Shown here one piece after another: positions 1 to 8,961 of a stretch of DNA of 64,000 bases; position 1 is the first letter of the stretch; every line of letters starts with the position of its first letter. The notes under the pieces were generated by a model, which ran no database searches, was not told the DNA's origin, and worked only from the letters and a program-made list of their open reading frames with translations. The DNA comes from Halomarina rubra (lineage in GTDB: Archaea > Halobacteriota > Halobacteria > Halobacteriales > Haloarculaceae): assembly GCF_023699475.1 (NCBI RefSeq), contig NZ_JALXFV010000007.1, positions 201,487-265,486 on the forward strand, given 5' to 3'. The position numbers and the translations under genes were made by a program.

Positions 1-627
1 TTCGGTGAGTACCCCCACGAGTTCTCGGGGGGGATGCGCCAGCGCGTGCTCATCGCGATGGCGCTCGCCTGCGAACCGTCGCTCATCATCGCCGACGAAC
101 CGACGACGGCACTCGACGTCACCGTCGAGGGCCAGATTCTCAACCTCGTCTCCGACCTTCAAGAGCGATACGACACGAGTTTCATCTGGGTCACCCACGA
201 CCTCGCCGTCGTCGCAGACATCTGCGACCGGGTGAACGTGATGTACCTGGGTGAGATCGTCGAGCAAGCGCCGGTCGTCGAGCTGTTCTACGAGACGAAA
301 CACCCCTACACCCAGGCGCTGCTCGATTCGGTCCCGCGGCCGGACCAGACCGTCGAGGAACTCGTCCCCATCGAAGGGGTGATGCCCGAGGCCATCGACC
401 CGCCCTCGGGCTGTCGGTTCCACACGCGCTGTCCAGAAGCGCGCGAGGTCTGTCGCCGTCACGAACCGGAGCTCCGAGAGGTCGGTGACGGCGTCACGCC
501 ACACGCGGGGGCCTGTTTCCGTCACGAGGCGTTCGACGCCGGCTACTGGGAGAGCGACCCGATAGAGACCGGTGTGTCGAACTTCGGTGACCAACTGCTG
601 ACCGAACAGGAGGAGGCGAGCCAGTGA
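1..627 (+). CDS. Peptide ABC transporter ATP-binding protein, OppD/DppD type (5' end outside window)
   Basis: The reading frame is open from base 1, so the N-terminus with Walker A lies upstream of the window. The visible part has the ABC signature FSGGMRQR, Walker B ([12 protein letters not shown]) and the H-loop THDL. It ends with the oligopeptide/dipeptide-specific C-terminal domain containing [14 protein letters not shown], a Cys cluster typical of OppD/DppD. The protein would power import of peptides or similar solutes together with the next gene. The stop overlaps the GTG of that gene (GTGA), which indicates translational coupling. The substrate cannot be inferred without the binding protein. 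Confidence 0.93.
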   Translation, partial: FGEYPHEFSGGMRQRVLIAMALACEPSLIIADEPTTALDVTVEGQILNLVSDLQERYDTSFIWVTHDLAVVADICDRVNVMYLGEIVEQAPVVELFYETKHPYTQALLDSVPRPDQTVEELVPIEGVMPEAIDPPSGCRFHTRCPEAREVCRRHEPELREVGDGVTPHAGACFRHEAFDAGYWESDPIETGVSNFGDQLLTEQEEASQ

Positions 628-1946
628 GCACCGCCGACGAGCGGAGCGACGGAGCGACGAGTCGACCGGACGACGAGACGCTCGTTCGCATCGACGGCCT
701 GACGAAGCACTTCGACGTGACGGGCGGACTGTTCGGCGGGCTCCACCTCGACTTCGACGGCGACGGTCTCCCGCTGAAACGGACGACCAGCGAGGTCCGG
801 GCGGTCGACGACGTGAGCCTCGACATCGAGCGCGGTGAGACGCTCGGTCTCGTCGGCGAATCCGGGTGCGGGAAGAGTACGCTCGGTCGAACGATTCTCC
901 AGCTCATCAACCCCACGGCGGGAGACGTCTACTTCCACGGGAGGAACATCGCGGAGCTGAGCAAGGAGGAGCTTCGCCGGGCGAGAAGCGACCTGCAGAT
1001 GATCTTCCAGGACCCGCAGGCGTCGCTCAATCCACGGATGAAGGTCGGGCCCATCGTCGAGGAGCCGATGAAGTACCACTCGATGTTCGACGCCGACGGC
1101 CGCGCACGACGTGCCCGCGAACTGTTGGCGGCCGTCGGCCTCGACCCACAGCACTACAACCGCTACCCCCACCAGTTCTCGGGCGGCCAGCGCCAGCGCA
1201 TCAACCTCGCGCGGGCGCTGTCGGTCGACCCGGAGTTCATCGTCTGTGACGAGCCGACGAGTGCGCTCGACGCCTCCATCCAGGCGCAGGTGCTCAACAC
1301 GATGCGCGACCTCCAGGCGGAGTTCGACCTGACCTACCTGTTCATCAGCCACGACCTCTCGGTGGTTCGGCATATCTCTGACCGCGTCGCCGTGATGTAC
1401 CTCGGGAAGATCGTCGAACTGGCGGACAAAGAAGAGCTGTTCGAGAACCCGAAGCATCCGTACACGAAGGCACTGCTCTCGTCGATTCCGTCGCCGGACC
1501 CCAAACAGTCCCGACGCCGGGACGTGCTGGAAGGCGACGTTCCAGACCCGGTCGACCCGCCGTCCGGGTGTCGGTTCCGAACGCGCTGTCCGTCGCTCAT
1601 CGCGCCGGAGCGATACCACTTCGACGAACGGACGTGGGACGGGGTGCGCTCGTTCATGCGCGCGGTCGACCGCCAGACGTTCGACCCGCACGACCGGGCC
1701 GTCGTCGAATCCGAGTTCTTCGAGGGCTCGACGCTCACCGGGGAGGCCGAACGAATCGTCGAGCGAGCGATCGACCTCGTCCTCGCCGACGAGTGGGAGG
1801 AGGCCGCAGCGCTCCTCGAAGACCGGTTCGCGAACGAGAGCGTCTGTGCCGGTCGAGAGCCGGCGTACTCGGTCGACGCCGAGGAGGGAGACGGCGAACA
1901 CTTCGTCGCGTGTCACCTCTACGCCGACGAACACGGCGACGGGTAG
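624..1946 (+). CDS. Peptide ABC transporter ATP-binding protein, OppF/DppF type
   Basis: This is a 440-residue ABC ATPase. It has Walker A (GESGCGKST), signature FSGGQRQR, Walker B ([10 protein letters not shown]), the switch motif SHDLSV and the oligopeptide C-terminal domain (CRFRTRCP). The GTG start at 624 is chosen because it overlaps the stop of the preceding ATPase. The protein is longer than a usual OppF (about 330 residues): an acidic tail of roughly 100 residues follows the Cys cluster. Such a tail is often seen in haloarchaeal DppF proteins. It would be the second nucleotide-binding subunit of the same importer. The next gene starts 91 bp downstream. Confidence 0.93.
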   Translation: MSTADERSDGATSRPDDETLVRIDGLTKHFDVTGGLFGGLHLDFDGDGLPLKRTTSEVRAVDDVSLDIERGETLGLVGESGCGKSTLGRTILQLINPTAGDVYFHGRNIAELSKEELRRARSDLQMIFQDPQASLNPRMKVGPIVEEPMKYHSMFDADGRARRARELLAAVGLDPQHYNRYPHQFSGGQRQRINLARALSVDPEFIVCDEPTSALDASIQAQVLNTMRDLQAEFDLTYLFISHDLSVVRHISDRVAVMYLGKIVELADKEELFENPKHPYTKALLSSIPSPDPKQSRRRDVLEGDVPDPVDPPSGCRFRTRCPSLIAPERYHFDERTWDGVRSFMRAVDRQTFDPHDRAVVESEFFEGSTLTGEAERIVERAIDLVLADEWEEAAALLEDRFANESVCAGREPAYSVDAEEGDGEHFVACHLYADEHGDG

Positions 1947-2037
1947 AGCAGAGAGAGAGAGACGGTCACGGCCGACCGACGGCCCACCCGGCACACGGAC
2001 AGAAACGGTTTTGGTGTATGTCACCGATGAACGAACG

Positions 2038-3549
2038 ATGGCAGAGTTAGACCAATCTGAAACCTTCGAGCGACTCGCCCGCCGTGCGGAGAAAGTCGGG
2101 ACACTGGAGACCATGGACAACCTCCTGTTCTGGGACCAGCAGGTGATGATGCCGAGCGGTGGGACGCCCGCGCGCTCGATGCAACGCGGGCTTGTCTCCT
2201 CGCTACAACACGACCTCATCGGCGGCGAGGAGGTCGCCGAGTGGCTCGACGTCCTCGACGAGGCGTCGCTCGACGACGAGCAACGGGCCGTCGTACGGGA
2301 GGTGCGCCGCGACCACGAGCGGACGGCCGCAGTCGACCGCGACCTCATCGAGGAGACCAACGCGGTCATCTCGGAGGCTAACGACGCCTGGGAGGAGGCG
2401 AAGGCCAACGACGACTTCGAGACGTTCGCGCCGTACCTCGAACGCCTCGTCGAACTGCGCCGGGAGTACGCCGCTCAGATCGACCCCGACAGCGAACCGT
2501 TCGCGGTCATCCTCGCGGAGTACGAACCGTACGTCGGTATCGACACCGTCGAGACGGTGCTGAACGAACTGCGAGAGCGCCTCGTCCCGCTCATCGAGGA
2601 GATTCGCGCGAGCGACACCGACGTCGAGGACGTGTTCGTCGAGAACGCCCCCTACGACGACGACCGGCAGATGGCGCTCTCTGAGGACGCCCTCTCGTTC
2701 GTCCAGTGTGACTGGGGCCGAGCGCGGTTGGACACCTCGCCACACCCGTTCTCCTACGGCAACCGCTACGACATGCGCATCACGACGCGCTTCCACGACC
2801 ACTCGCCCATCGACGGCCTGATGAGTTCCTTACACGAGTACGGCCACGCGACCTACGAACAGGGGCTGGACGAAGACCGGTTCCCCGGCCCGCTGGGCCA
2901 GTCGCGGAGCCACTCCATCCACGAGTCACAGAGCCGGTTCTGGGAGAACCACGTCGGCCGGACCGAGGCGTTCTGGGAACAGTTCCTGCCCATCGTCCAG
3001 AAGCACTTCCCACGGCTGTCGGACGTGTCGCCCGAACAGGCCTACCGCGCGGCCAATCAGGTGTACGAGGACAACCTGACGCGCGTCGAGTCCGACGAGG
3101 TGACCTACCACCTCCACATCGTCATCCGCTTCGAGATCGAACGCGACCTGATGAACGGCGACCTCGACGTCGAGGACGTCCCCGACGTGTGGAACGATAA
3201 GTACGAGCAGTACCTCGGGATTCGTCCGCCGACCGACTCGGAGGGCTGTCTCCAGGACATCCACTGGTCCATCGGCCGCATCGGGACCTTCCAGGGCTAC
3301 ACCCTTGGGACCGTGTTCTCCGCGCAACTCGAACACGCGCTGGAGGCCGATTTCGAAGCCACGCTCGACGAACTGGTCCGGGAGCAGCGCTTCGACGACC
3401 TCCGCGAGTGGATGGAAGCGCACGTCCACTACCACGGGAAGGAGTACCCGACCGACGAACTCGCGGAGGTCGCGACCGGCGAACCGCTCACCGCGGAGTA
3501 CTTCCTCGACCGAATCGAACGGAAGTACCGCGCGCTGTACGACTGCTGA
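2038..3549 (+). CDS. Carboxypeptidase M32 (Taq-type metallocarboxypeptidase)
   Basis: The 503-residue product matches the full length of family M32. The zinc/catalytic motif HEYGH lies at residues 266-270. Typical M32 sequence surrounds it, including GNRYDMRITTRF before it and ESQSRFWENHVGR after it. The enzyme is cytoplasmic and removes C-terminal residues from peptides. The ATG at 2038 was preferred over an upstream extension of the same frame, because that extension reads through the end of the ABC gene. Its place directly after a peptide importer suggests that it digests imported peptides, which is an inference from context. Confidence 0.95.
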   Translation: MAELDQSETFERLARRAEKVGTLETMDNLLFWDQQVMMPSGGTPARSMQRGLVSSLQHDLIGGEEVAEWLDVLDEASLDDEQRAVVREVRRDHERTAAVDRDLIEETNAVISEANDAWEEAKANDDFETFAPYLERLVELRREYAAQIDPDSEPFAVILAEYEPYVGIDTVETVLNELRERLVPLIEEIRASDTDVEDVFVENAPYDDDRQMALSEDALSFVQCDWGRARLDTSPHPFSYGNRYDMRITTRFHDHSPIDGLMSSLHEYGHATYEQGLDEDRFPGPLGQSRSHSIHESQSRFWENHVGRTEAFWEQFLPIVQKHFPRLSDVSPEQAYRAANQVYEDNLTRVESDEVTYHLHIVIRFEIERDLMNGDLDVEDVPDVWNDKYEQYLGIRPPTDSEGCLQDIHWSIGRIGTFQGYTLGTVFSAQLEHALEADFEATLDELVREQRFDDLREWMEAHVHYHGKEYPTDELAEVATGEPLTAEYFLDRIERKYRALYDC

Positions 3550-3654
3550 CCGCCATCGGAGTCGTGAGATAGCACGCTCACCCGACGGCGTGAGCCACGA
3601 CAGTTCCGATTCGCGTGTCGGAGGTTCACCCCCGTCTGCCAGCTACTACCGAGG

Positions 3655-3660
3655 TTTAAG
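3655..3660 (+). promoter_or_regulatory. TATA-like box upstream of rdfA
   Basis: TTTAAG sits 28 bp before the ATG of the rdfA-like gene at 3688. That is the spacing expected for a leaderless haloarchaeal transcript. The call rests on position and AT-richness in a GC-rich context only. Confidence 0.4.
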
Positions 3661-3687
3661 ACCCCACCCGTCCAACTCGCGGCAACG

Positions 3688-4287
3688 ATGGCCGGATGTA
3701 AAGTGTGTCGCGTCCTCGAAGCGTACGACAGCGGCCACTACGACGACCGACTCGTCGAGCAGTGGACCGCGCCGAAGGCCGAGCGGAAGGGGTATCGACA
3801 GCTCGCACGGTGGCTCAACGTCGCCCTGCTGAGACAGGAGATGGACCAGGTGGGACTGTCGACGCTGGGCGGCGAGGTCGAGTCGAAGTACGACCGTCTC
3901 CAGGAGGGCGGGGCAACGGCCGCCGAACTCCGCCAGCAACTCGCCAACGAGGGCGTCCGAATCGAGGAGTTGACCGACGACTTCGTCTCGTACGGCGTCG
4001 TCCGCACACACCTCGTCGACTGTCTGGGGGCGACCCGCGAAGAGCCGGAGCCGACCGCCTGGGAGACCGACGCCATCGACATCAGCGTCGAGCGTGCACG
4101 GCAGAAACTGGAGGAGGCAGTGAGTTCGCTGCGGACCAAAGGCAGCCTCTCTGGCGGCGAGGACGTCATCGTCCACGTCGACGCCGAAGTCGAGTGTGAG
4201 ACCTGTCAGCGCCGTGTGCCGCTCGGCCGAGCAGTTCGACGAGGATACATATGTTCTTGTACCGCGACCGAGACGGGTGAGCAATGA
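3688..4287 (+). CDS. rdfA: Rod-determining factor RdfA family protein
   Basis: The 199-residue protein starts with a CKVCRVLEAYD motif. That motif, followed by blocks resembling LARWLNVALLR and DDFVSYGVVRTHL, matches the RdfA family as I know it (CKVGRVI..Y, RDFVSHQTVHTYL). RdfA is known from Haloferax volcanii, where it is required for rod-shaped cells. The C-terminus holds two Cys pairs (CETC and CSC) that could form a small zinc site. Its stop overlaps the start of the SMC-like gene by 4 bp (ATGA). Haloarchaea often carry this gene pair, which supports both assignments and suggests joint action. Confidence 0.8.
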   Translation: MAGCKVCRVLEAYDSGHYDDRLVEQWTAPKAERKGYRQLARWLNVALLRQEMDQVGLSTLGGEVESKYDRLQEGGATAAELRQQLANEGVRIEELTDDFVSYGVVRTHLVDCLGATREEPEPTAWETDAIDISVERARQKLEEAVSSLRTKGSLSGGEDVIVHVDAEVECETCQRRVPLGRAVRRGYICSCTATETGEQ

Positions 4288-6128
4288 CGACGCTCGAAAT
4301 CAGCATCTCGAACGTCGGCGGTATCGACACGCTGGAGACGTCGTTCGAGTCCGGGACGAGCATCGTCGCCGCACCGAACGCCTCGAACAAGACGTCGCTG
4401 TTGAAGGCTATCGCGTTCGGAATCGGTGCCGACGATGTCCCGGTCCGGTCGGGCGCGTCGACCGCCGAGGTGACGCTGACCATCGGCGAGAAGTCGGTGA
4501 CGCGGACCGCGAAGCGTCACGGTGTCGGGACGCGACTGTCCGGGACGCCGTGGCTCGACGACGAGGAGGTCCGGGCACAGTTCTCGACGGTCGCCGCGTT
4601 GCTGGAGTTCAACGACCTCCGGACCGCCGTCCGGAGCGACGGTGACGTCGAGTCGGTGTTGAAATCGCCCATCGACTTCGACGGACTCGAGAACCGACGC
4701 GCGACGCTACTGGAGGAGAAGCGGTCGATGAGCCGCGAGCGAGAGACGCTGGCCGACGCCGACGAACGCCTCGACGACGCCCTCGAGGAGCGAGCGGCGG
4801 CCCGCGAGCGTCAGTCCGACCTGGAGGAACGACTGGCAGAACTGGAGCGCGAGCGCGAACCGACCACCGGGGACGAGCGGAGCGAAGCGCTCCGCGACCG
4901 ACGGACCGAACTCCGCAACGAACGCGACCAACTCCGCGAGCGCATCGACGCGACCGAGGCGGCTATCGAGCGCTACGAGGACGAACGCGCGACCCTCGAG
5001 GAGGACATCGACCGACTCCGAGCCGACCACGAAGCCACCGATCTCCAGGCCCTTCGCGAGGAGCGCTCGGAGTTGCAGTCGGAACTCGAACGCCTGCGAG
5101 ACCGGGTCGACATCCTCCAGTCGGTGTTGACGGCGAACCGCGAGATGCAGCACTCGGATTTCGCCGGCGTCCTCGGGAGCCACCACGGACTCGACGGCGA
5201 CGAGGTGACCTGCTGGACCTGCGGACAGGCGGCGAGCGTGGAGGCTATCGAAGAGACGCTCGACGACCTCCAGTCGCTCGTCGCCGACTCGAAAGCCGAG
5301 GTTCGTTCACGGCAGCCGGCGGTCGAGGAGGTGGACGAAGCGCTCCAGGCGGCCCGGCGGACGGAGTCGGAACTCGACCGACTGCGTGCCGAACGGCGGT
5401 CGCTCGACGAGCGTATCGCCGAGCGCGAGACGTCGCTGGAGACCCAACGCGATCGCTTAGAGGCCCTCCAGACCGACCTGACGGACGTGACCGAGGAGTT
5501 GGACGAACTCCACCGCGAACGCGCCGACACCGACGCCGACATCGCCGACGCCATCGAGGACGCGCGTGTCGACCACCAGACGCTCGACCGCGAACTCGAC
5601 CGCCTCGACACGGCCGTCGAGAACCGGCGTGCGGACGTCGAGCGGCGCGACGAACTCGACGACCGACTCGACGACCTCTCCGAGGAGATCCGGTCGGTCA
5701 CCGAGCGAATCGAGACGATGGAACAACGGCTCCGGGCGCAGTTCAACGACGCGATGGACGACCTCCTCGCGGCGCTCGACTTCGACCGCGTCCAGCGGGT
5801 CTGGCTCGACGGGGAGTTCGACATCGTCGTCGCGCGCGACGTCGACGGCACCGTCCAGCAGGACTCCGTGGGGAACCTCGCCGAGAGCGAACGCGAACTC
5901 ATCGGGTTGGTGCTCGGCCTCGCGGGCTACCTCGCCTACGACCTCGCCGAGCGTGTCCCGGTGTTGTTGCTGGACTCGCTCGGCGCGCTCGACAACGAGC
6001 GCGTCGCGAGACTCGTCGAGTACTTCCGAGACGGCCCGGAGTTCCTGGTCGCGGCCGTCCACCCCGACACGGCCGACGCGCTCGACCGAGACCAAATCGA
6101 CCTCCTGCGGTCGCCGACGCTTCGCTAG
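4284..6128 (+). CDS. Archaea-specific SMC-related protein (Sph-like)
   Basis: The 614-residue protein has an ATPase head split by a long coiled coil. The N-terminal P-loop is degenerate: APNASNKTS at residues 30-38 replaces the canonical GxxGxGKS, a form typical of this haloarchaeal family. Two charged coiled-coil arms flank a zinc hook, CWTC, at residues 310-313. The C-terminal head has a signature-like LAESERELIG and Walker B VPVLLLDSLGALD. At about 600 residues it is far shorter than true SMC (about 1,200), resembling Rad50/Sph proteins in layout. It is coupled to rdfA, so a role in cell shape or chromosome organisation is inferred. Confidence 0.85.
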   Translation: MTTLEISISNVGGIDTLETSFESGTSIVAAPNASNKTSLLKAIAFGIGADDVPVRSGASTAEVTLTIGEKSVTRTAKRHGVGTRLSGTPWLDDEEVRAQFSTVAALLEFNDLRTAVRSDGDVESVLKSPIDFDGLENRRATLLEEKRSMSRERETLADADERLDDALEERAAARERQSDLEERLAELEREREPTTGDERSEALRDRRTELRNERDQLRERIDATEAAIERYEDERATLEEDIDRLRADHEATDLQALREERSELQSELERLRDRVDILQSVLTANREMQHSDFAGVLGSHHGLDGDEVTCWTCGQAASVEAIEETLDDLQSLVADSKAEVRSRQPAVEEVDEALQAARRTESELDRLRAERRSLDERIAERETSLETQRDRLEALQTDLTDVTEELDELHRERADTDADIADAIEDARVDHQTLDRELDRLDTAVENRRADVERRDELDDRLDDLSEEIRSVTERIETMEQRLRAQFNDAMDDLLAALDFDRVQRVWLDGEFDIVVARDVDGTVQQDSVGNLAESERELIGLVLGLAGYLAYDLAERVPVLLLDSLGALDNERVARLVEYFRDGPEFLVAAVHPDTADALDRDQIDLLRSPTLR

Positions 6129-6153
6129 TGAGACCGCCGGAGGCGTCTTTCGA

Positions 6154-7053
6154 TCAGACGTAGTCGCCCTGGCTCTCGTAGGCCGACGGGTCGTCTTTGA
6201 ACGTGTGGGCGATCTCTTCGAGCGTCTTGAACTCGGCGTCGCCCTGGCTCTTGACGTACTGGATGAACTCTTCGAGGTGGTCGATCATGTGCGGGAGACC
6301 GTGGAGGTCGGGGTGGATGGTCAGCGTGTAGACGCCCGCCTCGCGTCGGTCACAGAGGAAGTCGAACTGGCGTTTGTAGTACTGCTCGTACATCATCGCG
6401 GGGTCTTTGTAGCCCGCGTGGTAGTTGGGCTGTTTGACGAACAGCATCGGCGGGATGTCGTCGCGGTACCAGCTGATGGGAATCTCGACGACGTCCGTCT
6501 CCTCGCCGTAGTGGTACGGCTCCATCCACGTCTCGGGCGACTGGTCGTAGTCGATCTTCTCCCAGGAGTCGCCGATCCGCATCCAGGTCGGTTCGAACTG
6601 CGTCTCCATCAGGCTGCTGTCGTAGAGGAACCCGTGTTTCTCGACCAGTTCGGGGGTGTTCTCGCTGTACTCCCACCAACTCGCGCGATGACCGACCGGC
6701 TGTTCGCCAGTGACGTCCTCGATGAGGTCCATCGACGCCTCGATGATGGCGTCCTCCTGTTCGCGCGCGAGGTCCGTCGGGTTCTCGTGTGAGTAGCCGT
6801 GGACGCCTATCTCGTGACCGCCGGCCGCGACCTCGTCGACCTCGTCGCGGAACGTCTCGATGGTGTGACCGGGGATGTACCACGAGGTGTCGATGTCCTC
6901 GTCGTCGAACAGTTGGACGAGCCGGCTGATTCCCTCGTTGCCGGCCGACAGTCCCCGCGAGAGGTCCGCGGGCGAATCTTCCCCACCGTAAGAACCGAGC
7001 CAGCCGGCGACACAGTCCGCGTCGACACCGATGGCGACGTCGATATTGCTCAT
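6154..7053 (-). CDS. Polysaccharide deacetylase / cyclic-amide hydrolase family protein (NodB fold)
   Basis: The 299-residue protein has the NodB layout: an early Asp motif (GVDADCVAG), an HxxxH-type metal motif (HEIGVHGYSHENP) and a late catalytic His in TLTIHPDLHG. Overall it resembles the PgdA-like, HP0310/PuuE branch. Members of that branch have been linked to cyclic imide or amide hydrolysis as well as sugar deacetylation. The start at MSNIDVAIG was chosen because the upstream extension runs into the divergent promoter region. It is divergent from L-asparaginase, which makes a C-N hydrolase role as plausible as polysaccharide deacetylation. There is no signal peptide, which also fits a cytosolic substrate. 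Confidence 0.8.
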   Translation of the reverse strand: MSNIDVAIGVDADCVAGWLGSYGGEDSPADLSRGLSAGNEGISRLVQLFDDEDIDTSWYIPGHTIETFRDEVDEVAAGGHEIGVHGYSHENPTDLAREQEDAIIEASMDLIEDVTGEQPVGHRASWWEYSENTPELVEKHGFLYDSSLMETQFEPTWMRIGDSWEKIDYDQSPETWMEPYHYGEETDVVEIPISWYRDDIPPMLFVKQPNYHAGYKDPAMMYEQYYKRQFDFLCDRREAGVYTLTIHPDLHGLPHMIDHLEEFIQYVKSQGDAEFKTLEEIAHTFKDDPSAYESQGDYV

Positions 7054-7211
7054 GGTTACCACCAGTTCCGACAGCCGCCCCGTCGTTAGCACTACGCCAA
7101 TCAGAGGAATTTGCTTCTACCCAGTTCGTCGAACTGTCACCAGTTCGTCACACCTGGCGAGCACCGAGTCGGGGGGACAGATTATTGCGCGAACCACGTG
7201 TCGGACGAGCT

Positions 7212-8192
7212 ATGACCACGACGCTCACCGTCCTCGGGACGGGCGGCACCATCGCCAGCACCGACGGCGACGACGGTGCGACGCCGAGCAAGCGGAGCGA
7301 GGAGTTAGTCGAGGCCGTCCCGGAACTGACCGACGTCGCGACTATCGAGGTGCGGGAGGTGACCCGGACGCCGAGTTTCGACATGGACCTGGAGACGCTC
7401 GACGAACTCCGGGACGCAGTCGAGGACGCCACCGAGACGACCGACGGGGTCCTCATCACGCACGGGACTGACACGATGGAGGAGTCGGCGTACTATCTCG
7501 ACCTCACACTCGACGTCGACGTCCCGGTCGTCTTCACCGGAGCCCAGCGACGCCCGGACGAACTGAGCGCCGACGGCCCCGCGAACCTCCTGACCGCCGC
7601 CCGGACGCTCACGGACGAACGAATCGCGACCGCAGGCGGCGTCTACGTCGCGTTCGACGAGGAACTGCACGCTGCACGCGACGTGACCAAGCGCCACACC
7701 CGCAAGCTCAACGCCTTCGCGTCGCCGGAGACGGGGCCAGTCGCGACGGTCACGCGGGACGCCGTCCGACTCCACCGAGAGCCAGGAAGCTATTCGGCGA
7801 CGTTCGACGTCGACGCACCGACGGCGACCGTCCGAGTCGTTCCCTCCGGGGTCGGCGTCGACCGTGGCCCCATCGACGACGCACTCGACACGGGTGTCGA
7901 CGGCATCGTCCTCGAAGGGACCGGCCTCGGTAACACGACCGCCGCGCTCGGAGACGCGGTCGATCGAGCCATCTCCGGTGGCGTCCCGGTAGTCGTCACG
8001 TCCCGATGCTACGCCGGTCCGACCCTTCCGGTCTACGGAACCGCCGGTGGCGGTAGACGACTCGAAGACCACGGCGCGGTCCACGCCGACGACCTCCCCG
8101 CACAGAAGGCACGACTCAAACTCGTCGTCGCTCTCGACCAGGCCGACGACCCGTCGGACGTCACGACACACTTCTCGGGAACCGTGTCATGA
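7212..8192 (+). CDS. L-asparaginase
   Basis: The 326-residue protein has both signatures of the asparaginase/glutaminase family. The first is LGTGGTIAS at residues 8-16 with the nucleophilic Thr13. The second is THGTDTMEES with the Thr-Asp pair at residues 86-87. It hydrolyses L-asparagine to aspartate and ammonia. There is no signal peptide, so it is cytosolic. The ATG at 7212 is preferred because the family usually begins a few residues before the TGGTI motif. The gene is divergent from the NodB-type hydrolase across 158 bp, so a shared control region is likely. Confidence 0.93.
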   Translation: MTTTLTVLGTGGTIASTDGDDGATPSKRSEELVEAVPELTDVATIEVREVTRTPSFDMDLETLDELRDAVEDATETTDGVLITHGTDTMEESAYYLDLTLDVDVPVVFTGAQRRPDELSADGPANLLTAARTLTDERIATAGGVYVAFDEELHAARDVTKRHTRKLNAFASPETGPVATVTRDAVRLHREPGSYSATFDVDAPTATVRVVPSGVGVDRGPIDDALDTGVDGIVLEGTGLGNTTAALGDAVDRAISGGVPVVVTSRCYAGPTLPVYGTAGGGRRLEDHGAVHADDLPAQKARLKLVVALDQADDPSDVTTHFSGTVS

Positions 8193-8388
8193 CCCGCTCG
8201 TGAACCCTACTCGGTCGGTCACGCCAGCCAGCTCAGTGGCGCCTCTATCGGGACCGACACAGCTGTCCGATCACTACTGATTTCTACGGTTTCGAGAGCT
8301 CTAGGAAGTGTTTGTCCGCAGAGGAACACTCTCTACACGTGGTCACTCATCGACAGCCGTATCAGTGGTAATCGATAAGGTATCCAGT

Positions 8389-8568
8389 ATGAGGGAGATC
8401 TGGCAGATCGACTGTCGAGCCTGTTCGTTCCGCGGTCGCGCCGAGACGGAGTCCGTCGCAGAGGCGTTGGCCGACGTCCACCGCGGGCCAACGGACCACC
8501 ACGTCCACGTCTACCCGACGGCCGGCGTCCGAGTGACCGCCGAACGCTGCCGTCCTGCCGACGACTGA
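8389..8568 (+). CDS. Small hypothetical protein with CxxC-like motif
   Basis: The 59-residue frame begins MREIWQIDCRACSFRG and contains one CxxC, a His-rich stretch (DHHVHVYPTA) and a terminal Cys. This hints at metal binding but does not give a complete zinc finger. Haloarchaea encode many proteins of this size and style. Codon use is GC-rich at third positions like the flanking genes, which supports coding. I do not recognise a family and assign no function. Confidence 0.55.
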   Translation: MREIWQIDCRACSFRGRAETESVAEALADVHRGPTDHHVHVYPTAGVRVTAERCRPADD

Positions 8569-8676
8569 GCACGGACTACCGCCCGGGCAGTCTCACCGGC
8601 GATTGGCCCGTTTAATTCGCTTCTGCGATGGCTGTCGCTTCGAGGACGACCCGAGGGAACGAGGGTGGTAGAATCC

Positions 8677-8704
8677 ACTTTGTTGTATTCGGTTACAACA
8701 GAGT
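8677..8704. other. Strong hairpin in the 8569-8961 non-coding interval
   Basis: Two 11-base arms with a single mismatch flank a 6-base loop starting TTCGG (core arms TGTTGTA and TACAACA at 8681-8687 and 8694-8700). It lies in a 393 bp interval between a + strand small gene and a - strand aminotransferase, so a bidirectional terminator or structured RNA element is possible. Apart from this hairpin and repeat copy A, the interval has no convincing gene. Confidence 0.5.
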
Positions 8705-8822
8705 GCAGCAGTCCGTGTTCGTAACTGCGTCATATCGACGTTTCGAGGCGCGATAGTTGCGAACTGGACAATTGAGACGGTTAATAAACCTCATACTACG
8801 ATACTAATCTTCAGCAGTTCGC

Positions 8823-8919
8823 AAGTTGCGACCGGAGCGCTCAATGCATGGACTCAACCGAATGGAATCAGCCACCGCACAGATTGCCGGTGTTGTTAGA
8901 CGCAGAGCGTGAGTGTATC
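8823..8919 (+). repeat. Dispersed repeat, copy A (right half of the family with variant left half)
   Basis: The right part runs from TTGCCGGTGTTG to GAGTGTATC and matches the right module of copies C-G. The left part does not match the usual left module. Instead it is nearly identical to copy E, sharing the stretch from AAGTTGCGA through GGAATCAGCCACCGCAC. The reverse complement of its right end (TGATACACTC...GTCTAACA) closely resembles the left end of copies C and G, showing that the two ends of the family are inverted repeats. It sits 43 bp beyond the stop of the aminotransferase gene. Confidence 0.8.
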
Positions 8920-8961
8920 ACTTCGGCATTCGAAGTGTTTCTTGACTTAATGGTGACTCTC

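Noticed and set aside
543..2408. A 621-codon frame on the minus strand
   Set aside because: It is antisense to clear ABC and M32 genes, is dominated by Arg/Ser/Val and shows no family motif; long shadow frames are expected at high GC.
4973..5902. A 309-codon minus-strand frame over the SMC-like gene
   Set aside because: Its product is almost all Ser and Arg, the mirror of Asp/Glu/Arg coiled-coil codons.
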